A DNA stretch of 64,000 bases from Uloborus plumipes (taxonomy: Eukaryota; Arthropoda; Arachnida; Araneae; Uloboridae): positions 1 to 64,000 of the forward strand of contig JAXGGA010004482.1 in NCBI GenBank assembly GCA_038373865.1, written 5' to 3'. Position numbers and translations under genes: made by a program. The stretch's first letter is position 1, and each line of letters begins with the position of its first letter. Under the pieces are notes generated by a model. The model worked only from the letters and a program-made list of their open reading frames with translations. It was not told the origin of the DNA and did not search any database. Positions 1 through 30,150 of this stretch are shown here, one piece after another.

Positions 1-1060
1 CCACATCATGAAATGGAGAAAAGAAATTTAGATCATTATGCAACAAAGAAATTGAAAATGAAATATTGAAATTTTATCTATTTTCCAAAGTACAGATGTA
101 AAAACAATTTTTATATGAGAGAAGTCACACAAAAATATATAAGAATTCTTAAATCTGCTTGTAAATAAATGAAGAGTCAATAAGTTACAATTGTGAAAAT
201 ACATAATCAATAACAATGAGTCAAGTGAAAAACCTCATGTTTTTACTCTCCCTGTCTCATTGGTCAAATGTCAAGCTATAAATTAATGGTCAATTAGTTA
301 CAGTTGAAAAATACATAATGACAATAAGGTAAGTGATCACACCTCCTGCTTTTACTCTCACTGTCCCATTGGCTCAATGTCCTGCTGTTCTGTTAATATG
401 CTGCCAAAGAATTAAAATATAAACAAACTGGATAATGTAAATCTTTTTGTTGGTTAATCACTGTCGAAAAAATTATATCACGATGAAATGTACAACTTTT
501 ATTTAAAACATTTTTTCCCTCACTTATTCTAACTGTCCACAATAATTGATATTTGAACTTCTGAATAAAAAAAAGCACTTTTAGTAATCTATGCTGATTT
601 TCAGTTTGCAAAATCTGGTCGCAATAAGTCCTACCAATGAGACATTGTCTCAGGCATGTCCAGCATTTTAAAACAATACATTTGATACAAAACAACATTA
701 GTTTTAGTTCTTTAATTATCATGATTTCTGATATGCATTAAAAAATCACTCCAAAAATCCAAAAGTGAAAACTCATATGACACAACATACATGCAAAGCT
801 CAGTTTGTTATAGCAACTAAACTGAAACTGATGAGCCTCTAATGAAACAAAATATGATGAAACATTTAATATGATCAATGATTCAACAAGTTTTAACATG
901 TAGCTTAGTTCATGATAACTTATAAGAAAATTATTTCATCAAAATATAAACAAGTCGTTCTTATATTTAAAAGCATGTAAAGCCACTTTCATTTTTTTCA
1001 TAACATCATGTAGTAATAAAAAAATTGCTTTTCAAAGTACAAAGCTAAGTCAGATTTTCA
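1..1060. other. AT-rich intergenic sequence with a degenerate tandem duplication
   Basis: There is no convincing gene. About 176-275 and 290-384 are two diverged copies of one unit (both with ACATAAT, TTTTACTCTC and CATTGG), suggesting an old tandem duplication with a period near 114 bp. Confidence 0.4.
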
Positions 1061-1071
1061 TTATTATAGCT

Positions 1072-1149
1072 GGGGCAATCCTAACCTGTCAGTGTACGAT
1101 ATGCCCAGACTAGTAAGGCTCCGCCATAGAGAAATAGTTCATCTGTAAT
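1072..1149 (+). other. Possible terminal coding exon of an unseen gene
   Basis: A pyrimidine-rich TTTTCATTATTATAG acceptor-like site is followed by 25 open codons reading WGNPNLSVYDMPRLVRLRHR and on to TAA at 1147-1149. The composition looks protein-like, but I do not recognise it and so short an open frame is common by chance. An A-run of 17 at 1414-1430, preceded by AATAAA, lies downstream. Confidence 0.2.
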
Positions 1150-2094
1150 TCATTAATTGTTTCCTTTAAAAACTTCTTTTCTGTGCAAAAAATTTAACAT
1201 AACTTCAGAGTTGAAAAATCCAAGTCATAAATATTCAATTAAAACTCAATATTTTGTGTTTCTAGGAAAAAATAATTACAAGCCTAATTTGACGTGATGC
1301 ACTTTTCTGACCAATAAAATTCTCTGTTCGCTTGGCGAGAAATGGGCCTTTTAAACTTTATTGCAACTGTTGTATAATCTTCTCGGAAAAGGAAAAATAT
1401 TTGGATAATAAACAAAAAAAAAAAAAAAAAGTTCATTTGTTGGTGACTATTTTACAATTTGGTATTCAATTCTATTTCAGCATATTTACTTGACATGTCG
1501 AATTGTTTCACGTTATTTAAGAGCTTGCTTTATTTTTTGGTTTATTCTGCCTTTTAAAAACTTACTTTAATTAGTTAGCGAATATTTTTCCTTTAAATTG
1601 ATTCTTAGTTTTGTTTTGTTCAGTGGCCCACTTCATATAAATGTTTATTAAAACGACAAAATAACATATGGTATCGCTAATTAAGTAATGGCAAAATGAA
1701 TAAAATGAAAAACAATCGCAAAGATTCAAAATACTTCACATTGCGTACCCATAAGGGAAAAGCACTGAATTACTGTTTATAAATTCTTATTTCTTGCATA
1801 AAAATTTCGACTTTGAAATTTCATTTCCAGCATTTTGTTTATATGTGGATGTCAAATAAACGAGACATAAAAGAGAAGAGTAAAAGAGAGAGAGACCCAC
1901 AACACATGCAGAAAAACTCATAAAAAATTCTTTGAAATATCAGTAAATGTAACACTGGAAAAATCATTGACTAGAGAATGAGATTTTTCTCAAGTTTATA
2001 AATTTCCCAAAAAAATCATGGTCTTGGATTGAACTGAAGATTATTTACAAATAATTCTTGCAGAAGAAAACTGAAAACAATGAACTGAAATCCA

Positions 2095-2245
2095 ATAATG
2101 CTGCTCAATGGAAGAGCGAGCACAAGTTCCTCACATTTGATTTAATCTTCATACTCATTGAGGCAGTCCTTAAGGACATATTTAGTCTGACCAATGTAAA
2201 AAAAGGTTACATTTGCAAGAAATACCAGATATCCTATTGGTAAAT
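2095..2245 (-). pseudogene. Penelope-like GIY-YIG endonuclease remnant
   Basis: The minus strand reads SGISCKCN in one frame and then FFYIGQTKYVLKDCLNEYED in another. The usual layout of Penelope-like endonucleases is a cysteine-rich G-x-Y-x-I-x-C-x-C stretch followed by YIGQT and a basic helix. At least one frameshift and a stop after NEYED are present, so it is a short dead fragment; no reverse transcriptase is visible next to it. Confidence 0.4.
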
Positions 2246-3226
2246 TTGATCTTATTCGCTAGGGAAAATGCAGTATTAACACTGCTGAACCAAGAGATAA
2301 TTTGTAGCATTCCATTTTAGCCGACAGAATTGACTATAGATTTGCAGTTTTGGTACGGAATTGAACTAATGTGTAGTACACTGACATTAATATGGGTATT
2401 TAGTTTATGAGCAGGTACCAGTGAATCAAAACTGGCTGACTGATATTATTTTCAGTTCATATGCTACAAATTGTTTGTAGCTAGGCAGTCAACATGTTAA
2501 AACCAATTGTTATTAATATTTTAGAAAGTTTTGAAAAAAAAAATAGCATTAACTAATGGTGCTGAATGTGATAAGAGATTAATGTATAGTAAAGCTCATT
2601 CAAAAAGTAAGTTGAACAGAATATTGATTTTTTTGAAAATAGGATTGATCCAATAAAAGGCTTGACTTTGTTTGGGATTACAGCTACAAACATTTAATAT
2701 CCTAACTGCTTGATAAGCAAGTCAAATTTAACTTTCTAGCGTTAAGGAAGACTTTAGTTCATCTGAGAAATAGAGAGATTTAATTAAGTCAAAAACTAAT
2801 TCAACTCAGAATGATTATCTAATTCATTTGATCATTAAAATATTAGTTTTCTTTGGAAAACTGATATTAGTTTTTAAAAGTGGGTTTATATCCTTTTAAG
2901 AATGAAGAAGATTACATACAAATATTAACTCATTTTAGCCAAACATCCTAAAAGTAAAATGATTCATTATATGATTAGAAAAAAATCTCAGTAAAAAAGG
3001 CTACTAGTACTTCTTTGAAGAAACGTTCCAGGTAATGTACTGACTAGTTTGCACTGAGATTAAGTAGCATGCAGCTTATTTGAATTTCCAGAAGAAAGTT
3101 GCAATTAAAGATAGCATCTAATTTCAGGTAAGATACTTTCTTTATACCAAGAGGTTAAGGATGCCTGCAATAATAAGTTCTAATCACATATAGAAGTAAT
3201 GCAGAATTGCCTAATAATTCATATGT
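2246..3226. other. AT-rich intergenic stretch
   Basis: I see no open frame, conserved domain or clear repeat structure in this interval. Confidence 0.4.
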
Positions 3227-3802
3227 ATTCATTGCAGGGTTTGCCGATATATATCCAATATTTATTTTGAAAGTATTACAATATTGTGATATTCATTTTT
3301 TGTACTACGATATTTTAAATATAAAACCTATATTAATAACACTAATATTGTTCCTTTATTATTAAAAATAACCAAAAAGTAATGTACTACATTTATATGA
3401 TGTATCAATACATCATTAATCTACTGCAAGGAAAAAATATTCCTTTTTTATATGTATTGATTAATTAATTTATAATGTAACAATTTTGATATTGATTAAA
3501 AGTGCCTTGTTAAATATTAAACATAGATCAGAAAAAGGAAAAATGTCTCATGACTGGGCAGACTAATGCATATTTTTTGTTATGACTTATATAATTATGT
3601 AAAAGTAATTGCCAAGAGAAAATGAATAAAGCAGCTAATGCTAAATTAATTGAATTAAAATTGAATTACAAATTTAACTAAAATATTAATTCTAAAATAT
3701 ATGTAAACATTACATATTACAATAATCAATAAATTACACTGGTATAACATATGGTATTAAATAACGTTTTTATGTTATAATTTAACATGATATGTTATAT
3801 TT

Positions 3803-4160
3803 TTAACCGACTTCAACAAAGGAGGAGGTTATACTATTTGTCGGAGAATTTTTTTTTTTTTTTTGTATGTTATAAGATTACTCGAAGATGCCTGGACCGA
3901 TTTCAAAAATTCTTTTTTTTATTAGAAAGGTCTTTCTTTCTGATTGGTCCCATCCTCTCGTGTTCCGGGTTCGATAACGGGAACCTGCAGAAATCTTTCA
4001 AAAAAGAAATTGGGATCACAGTAATCGTAATAATGACCATTTTGAACTCCAGGCTTCTCTGGATTGCAAAATTAAATTCATTTCTATGGTCTTTTTGGAA
4101 ATTTTAAACCAAGTATCTTTCTATGTCCTGCTTTTTTCTCCTGAACTCCAACGAACTGAA
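3803..4160 (+). repeat. Dispersed repeat beginning AACCGACTTCAACAAAGGAG
   Basis: The sequence starts with the AACCGACTTC-AGGAGGAGGTT type of head seen in many arthropod dispersed repeats and contains a short translatable stretch with no recognisable domain. Its right boundary is unclear. A related AACCGACTTCGG head appears at about 4755 in the hairpin. Confidence 0.35.
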
Positions 4161-4724
4161 AGTCGTACCAGGTACTAATTGATTCGTAATATTTCAGGTT
4201 TTATTAGTCTTAATTTACATAAGGTTTGATGAATTCTGAAGAAAGTGAGGAAAATCTCCAAATTTTTAATTCAAATTTAAAGCGATTTGTCCTAAATGAT
4301 TAAATATGAAATCCATTGTTACAAAACGTGATTGATATGAAACAGTTATTATAATGATAATAAAAATTTTGAATGAAGGCTTAACTGAAGCAAACATGAA
4401 ACTCATTAGCGGGCCACGTACATAATACGTCGTAAAATTTTACAAACCGCGAGAATCTAGTGTTGTTTAGAAATATAAATTAGTTGAAAAGCCGTTCATA
4501 TTTAGCCTTTGATTAAACTAGTACACAAATAAATACCAGAGAATAACAAGGATTATTTTTTAGTGTCAATCATTTAAAATTTTAGACGCACTGATACTTT
4601 CCTTCTTTTTTTTCCTTACATAGTTTATTTCATGAAGCATTTACTTAAGCAAATTAGGTGGAGTTTTGCAATAGAAAAATTACCTTATTTCATATGTACA
4701 TTTATACTAAAAAGAACAAAATAA

Positions 4725-4823
4725 AATATTTTTGAAAAAAAAAAAAGAAAAATTGAACCGACTTCGGAACTTTACTCGGCAAGTGTTCTAAACGGTTCAA
4801 TTTTTTTTTCAAAAATATTTTAT
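4725..4823. repeat. Hairpin around AACCGACTTCGG
   Basis: The arms AAATATTTTTGAAAA...AATTGAACCG and CGGTTCAATT...CAAAAATATTT face each other across a loop of about 32 nt containing ACTTCGGAACTTTACTCGGC. This is probably a tiny fold-back insertion. Confidence 0.5.
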
Positions 4824-4987
4824 TATATTAATGTGTTGTATATGATTGTGATATTTTCCTGTGATTTTTTCGAGCAACAGGTATATATGTAATCAATTTT
4901 ACAGAGTATGTGAATGTAATAATCAACACCCAATATGAATTTCAATTTAAGTTACATTATATATCATTTTTATCATTACATTATATA

Positions 4988-5960
4988 CAGGGTATCTGCT
5001 CAACCTGGACTTTTCAATTCCATGACTTTCCCTGACTTTCCATGACTTTTGCGAACTATTTTCCATGACTTAAAAAAAAAAAAAAAAAAAAAACGAACTC
5101 TGCTTTGTTTTTGGAAAATTATGCACTTAATATTCTATCTTGCAAAGCAAATGTCCAAACATGGCGACTGCGTTTCACAGCAACAGAAGTCCGTTCGCTT
5201 TTGAGGTCAAAAAACGATCTTTTCCTACCGACACCCTCCTCCCCACCGTGCTTGTCGTCAAACGTACTTTCATGTAGCAATGAATTGTCTGTCCATAAAT
5301 TTTACTGTAAGTTTAGATCCTGATATGAGTAAGGCGAAATCTGACTTCAAAACGGAACTCGTTGAGTTCCTGCCCCTCCCCCTACCTACACGATTCTTTA
5401 AAATTCAACATCGTTTTTTAATTTGTTTTTCTTTTACATAAAACTCCTCGAAAGATAAAGATTCAAACAAGTTTTAAAAGAAAAAGGAATCAAATGAAGC
5501 GGGTAGGGGGGGCGGGGAGGAGACCAAATGTAAAAGGCAAATCTGCCTATGCCGGGGAAAAAAACATCGAGTCTATCTTTTTGTCGTTCAAGGTCATATT
5601 TTATCAGATGACGGAGTCCGCGCACATGCGCAGTTACACAAAATTCTCCGCTTACGGTTTTAACGTTGAGAATTCATCTGATTGGTCAACACAATGCAAC
5701 TTGTGGGAAATTGTAATTGACAAATCAGATTGCACCCAATAACGAAGTAGAATGACGGTGGTAGTGTTTTCGTTCTTCCGAGATCGCGGGAAAATTTTCA
5801 ATCGGTCCGGAGCGCTAAAATCCATGATAAACACTCAGTTTCCATGACTTTTGGACATTTTTCTTTGAAATCCATGACTTTCCATGACCAATTTCGATCA
5901 TATTTGAAATCCATGACTTTCCCTGACTTTCCATGACTTTCCATATGAGCGGACACCCTG
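4988..5960. mobile_element. CAGGGT element with CCATGACTTTCC repeats and a CpG-rich core
   Basis: The ends CAGGGTATCTGCTCA and TGAGCGGACACCCTG form a 15-bp TIR. Both ends carry several copies of CCATGACTTTCC, a subterminal pattern typical of non-autonomous hAT-like families. Flanking TATATA on both sides could be the target duplication, but the low-complexity site hides its true length. The centre (about 5490-5830) is much richer in CpG than its surroundings. No transposase is seen. Confidence 0.6.
5600..5800. promoter_or_regulatory. Promoter-like core inside the CAGGGT element
   Basis: GCGCACATGCGCAG (about 5617) resembles an NRF-1 palindrome, and ATTGGTCA (about 5680) and CCCAATAA (about 5738) are CCAAT-box-like on opposite strands. 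Together with the local CpG content this resembles a TATA-less promoter. No transcript evidence is available here. Confidence 0.3.
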
Positions 5961-6218
5961 TATATATCATTTTTATAACATTAAAATATCACGTTTTGCA
6001 AACGATTGTAAATATCACTCATATAAAATACCATTTAACATACATAAATTTTTACATGAAACATGTACTGAAATATAAATAAGGCAAGAAACATTAATTT
6101 TAAATCTTGATATTAGAATAATAACATAAGAAAATAATAAATAGTGATTTGAGGATTATTAACTATTTAAAGACTTTAGTTTGCGATGATTGAAAATATC
6201 GGATAATTTCGAACACTG

Positions 6219-6532
6219 ATTCATTCATAACAAGGCACTAGCATTAGCTCAATGCTTAGAATCTATGTTTTCCAGTATTTTATAGACTTTTATTTTTTTA
6301 ATGACACAAAATTTTTACTTATTGTTCTAAATTCCGGTTTTTAGTATGTTTGGCATTAATGGGCTAAAACCTGTAAACAACTTGCTTAACTGTCAAAATT
6401 CATTTTTTGACAGCTGAACAGAGCTTATTGAACTGCAAGAAAATAATGAAATGATTGAAATATTAAATGTAAAAAGATTGTGATAATGGAGAATGCCATA
6501 ATAACTGTCCAGCACAGCAAATGTAGAAACAA
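6219..6532 (-). other. Presumed NABP 3' UTR
   Basis: No ORF of note lies downstream of the NABP stop. An AATAAA on the minus strand (6294-6289) is a candidate poly(A) signal about 240 nt past the stop codon. The right end of a hAT-like element begins at 6218. Confidence 0.35.
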
Positions 6533-26358
<19,826 letters not shown>

Positions 26359-27174
26359 GGTTTTTATTCGGTAAAGAGGGTGGTTTAAATTAATTTATTA
26401 GAAAAAAAATTCAGCAAAAATAATTAGAAATGACTTCATAAGGAAAATAAGTTTAGCATTTTCATAGCTCAATAACAGAGTACTAATTCATAATATTCGC
26501 AAAAGAAATGCGTATAACTAAAGACTACAAAGCAATAAACAATACAGACAGTGAAAAAATCATTATTAAAATTTTAATACTGCTAAGCGCTTAATAATAT
26601 GAAATTTAAGAATTTACAGAATTTCAAACAGTCACAGTTAACATTCGGTACAGTTATAGCTAGTTATTCGCACAATTTGTTCCTATGAAAGCTTGTTTAA
26701 ATAAATATTTCTTGATCAAGTACTTACTAATAATATAAATATTTGATTTGCATCTTCTGATATGGTGTAAAGTCAATATTTCAAATGCTCTTTATTTAAA
26801 ATGTATAAGAAATCCTCTCAACTTCGCTTCTGTTTTTCTGACTAACGTGGCTCTTTAAAAAAGTTAGTCTGAAAGGTAAACACTTGATTGTTTATGTTGT
26901 TGCATCGAACTAATCTTTTTTAGATTTGCTTAAATAAAATGTACTAATTGTATCATTTTTTGTGAAGTTATTCTTTCAAATTAAATGTACGTTATAATCC
27001 ATGCAAGCTTTGACTTAAATTTCATTTGATCAAGCTGTCACTGTAAGTACAAATGCAAATAAAGTCGGCTAGCGACTGACCTAAAAATAAACTTACATCG
27101 AAATAATTGCCTGTATTTGAGTAGCACATAAATATATTATTTCTAAAAGTATCCTATTGTTCTCGTGTAGAAAC
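26359..27174. promoter_or_regulatory. Shared intergenic region of the NABP/PRRC1 divergent pair
   Basis: These 816 bp separate the two start codons, which face away from each other, so both core promoters and 5' UTRs must lie here unless distant 5' exons exist. The sequence is AT-rich with no clear CpG island, and I recognise no transposon in it. The motif TGTTCTCGTGTAG just before the PRRC1 ATG could be a 3' splice site, leaving open an upstream non-coding exon. Confidence 0.6.
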
Positions 27175-27256
27175 ATGATGGAAGAAGTAAGTGATGATAC
27201 CAATGGGGAATCAACATTCGAATTTGTTGGTGGTAAAGTGGATGAAAATTTTAAAG
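27175..27256 (+). CDS. PRRC1: PRRC1 exon 1 (start codon)
   Basis: ATGATGGAAGAAGTAAGTG opens [20 protein letters not shown]; human PRRC1 also begins MMEE. The exon ends in phase 1 at GTAAAA. Two ATGs in tandem leave the exact initiator uncertain by one residue. Confidence 0.88.
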
Positions 27257-30119
27257 GTAAAAATTGCAATTGACTTTGTCCCTTTCCGAAAGGTTTTTAG
27301 TGAATTTTGTGCAGACTTTTCACTTGAACGTATAGCTTTATAATGTGCATCGATGTCACTTGTAAGCCATGCGTAAAATAAAAACACTTTTAAAAAATAT
27401 GTAATTGCAAGCTAATTTATGAATTTCATTACTTATTTGACATACATTTTGTTACAATGACGCAGTTTGTGTGATCGGAAGATTTAGAGCAACATCCTGA
27501 TATGGAAAATTGTTGAATTCTGATTAAACTGTAGGATTTAGCACCCCCCCCCAATTCAAAAATAAATGGGAACAAAAAAAAAAAGGCTTTAAAAGGAAAT
27601 TTAGAGGTTTTGCTTTAGATCTTTTATGTACATGTCCTTTTAAAAAATTATTTTAATCCTGGTATATAGTACTGGGGGGAAAAAACATTTTTTTTTGGTC
27701 TTGTGTTTATTTTTAAGAGTTTATTGTTAAGGTTTTTTTTTTTTTTTTCCGAAAATGATTGTATTTTGCTTTTTCATTCTTTTATTCTCCTATCAAAAAG
27801 CATAGATGCACATAAAGGTTTAAAGGAAGTCCCAGTTAAAAGTTTAAATTCAATTTTTTAATTATTATTTTTGTTCATTTAGTAATATATGGAGGATTAT
27901 GTAGACGTTATCTCCATATTTTGAATACAATAACAGCGGTTCTGAATAACTGAAAGGACTTCATTTAAACCAAACATTTTTTTTGAGTTTATTGCGATTA
28001 AAAACTAAAATTCAGACAAAATAAAGTGTTTAAAGCAGTAAGTCACCGTCACTAAGCCAGAGCTAATTCAGAAACATGTAATATACTCCCAACTCGGTTA
28101 TTGCATCCAAGGACTGCAGTTTTGTGCTTATTGGCTCTCTTTGCTTCTATAAGAGGATTTGGAACAAATCTGACTTACCCCCCTCTTGGCGACTTTTTCC
28201 TGTTGGCGCCAAAAAATCATCGCCAAGACTTCGATGTACGACAAAAAACATCGTACAACATTCTTAGCGATGCTCTTTTGGCACCAACAGAAAAATTCAT
28301 ACTGACATAAAAAATGTAAAACACTATTATAGTGGAAAAGGAAATATCAAAAATCCTCAATTTCAGCAAATGAAGAATACAAACGTTTTTCAGATAACAG
28401 TGATTTCTCACATGTATACGAAAGTCAGCACAGTAAAAAATCACACTCAATACTATACTGCAAAGTTATTGCAAATATACGCTTCAAAATCAACAAAACA
28501 ACCCAACAAAAACATATATGGTTCATAATAAAACAACGTACTACAACTGCATGAAATGCAGCGAATAAGCGCTGCAATAATACTACTGTATAGATACATT
28601 TGCAGAAAAATAACACTATTTGTTTTTTAAAGTAGCAAAGATTCCTTATTTCTATAGTAGCATAGTAAATAAAAACTAGCCAACAACAAAATCAATAACT
28701 TTTCAAACATATGTCGCACTAAAGGATTTTGTCATAATGTAAAGTCAAAACAATTTGAAAAGTTCCTCAAATTTCGATATATGAATAGTAAAAACGTCTC
28801 CTAAGTACGTCGCAAACAACCATCAATTAATTTTCTATTATGTTTCAAAATTGCTTATAAAATTTTCCATAAAATGACGCTTCATATTTTTCAAAAGTAC
28901 CAGAGGTGGCTTATTTTAGTTATTCAGTACATAAAATTAAAGCTTTTATAAATAAAAACGCTGTAAAAGTATTATTAAACTACAGAAAAGTATTTTTCCA
29001 TATGTTGCTAAGGAAACAAATAAGTAGCATAAAGTACGGGGTTTCGTTCATTTTGCAAGATTTAAGTAAAAATGAACCTCAATATTTCATCTTTCATGTT
29101 ATCAATTTTTGAACAAAACAGCCAAATATGAACTCACCTTCGTATTGCTTAGGATGTGCCGATACAACAGATGACAACTGCTAATTACGACACATACTGA
29201 CACAACACTAAATAGTTCATCTCCCTACTTCCAAAGCACAAAGATTTCACTTCCAACAACACATAACAGCGAAAATGCCGCTAATCGAGCACTCAAAAAA
29301 TGGCGCACTTTCTAACAGTTGTTAACACCCCTCATTCACTTAACACTTGCAAACACTCATATTTTCTTAGGCTACATCACACAATAGCGAAATTACCTCT
29401 AATCTAGCACTCAAAAAAATGGCGCGCTTTCTAACATTTGTTAACACCCACCATTCACTTAATACTTCAAACCACTCATATTTTCTTAGGCGCCAATACG
29501 GATAGACAACTACTGTAAATAGTTTTGAAATAAAAAAACAGTAATACGTTTTTTCTTTAGATACAAATCGAAAAAATTAAAAAGCAATACTCCTTCCAAT
29601 TTTCCGCACCACAACACAAACAAGTTAAAATGACGTAGTTGAAGGGTTGCCAGTACCATAGCTCATTCCAAATCATCCAATAACGTCATCATTGTACCAT
29701 ACACAAAAATGTATCGCCGTATGATTGGCGATTTTTTTCAAATATCGCCAAGGGGGGGGTAAGTTAGAGGAGCACTGAGGATTTCTACCTCTAGTTCGGT
29801 TAATCCTATTCCAGGCTGACAAGTGCTAATAATCACAAAACTGCAGTACTTGAACGGAATGACCAAGTTGTCGGTATATTGCAAAATAAAGTGTTGTTAG
29901 TCTTTTTCTCTTTCTTTTTTACGTTATTTTACACATATGTGTCAAATAACGTAAAAAAGAAGTGCATTTATCATGATATATACAAATTACTTTTGATAAA
30001 ATGGTCAACATTTCAAATTTTATTCGTCAGGAGAAAGACTTATCAACATGTAATAAAATTTCCCACATGTCAGTTTGAGAACATTTAGCACCTTTTAAAT
30101 CTTGTGCCCCTTAAACTTT

Positions 30120-30150
<31 letters not shown>

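Larger units (their letters stand above)
3235..6218. mobile_element. hAT-like element with nested inserts (about 3 kb)
   Basis: The left end reads CAGGGTTTGCCGATAT; the reverse complement of the right end reads CAGTGTTCGAAATTATCCGA. The flanks ATTCATTG (3227-3234) and ATTCATTC (6219-6226) agree at 7 of 8 bases, the duplication length of hAT elements. No transposase survives. It holds an AACCGACTT repeat, a 100-bp hairpin and the CAGGGT element at 4988-5960. The TIRs are imperfect, so the pairing of ends is plausible but not certain. Confidence 0.45.

Noticed and set aside
393..722. 109-codon minus-strand open frame
   Set aside because: No recognisable domain, AT-driven composition and no partner exons; likely chance.
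3787..4107. 106-codon plus-strand open frame
   Set aside because: It spans a poly-T run and a dispersed repeat head; the Phe-rich product looks like a by-product of low-complexity DNA.
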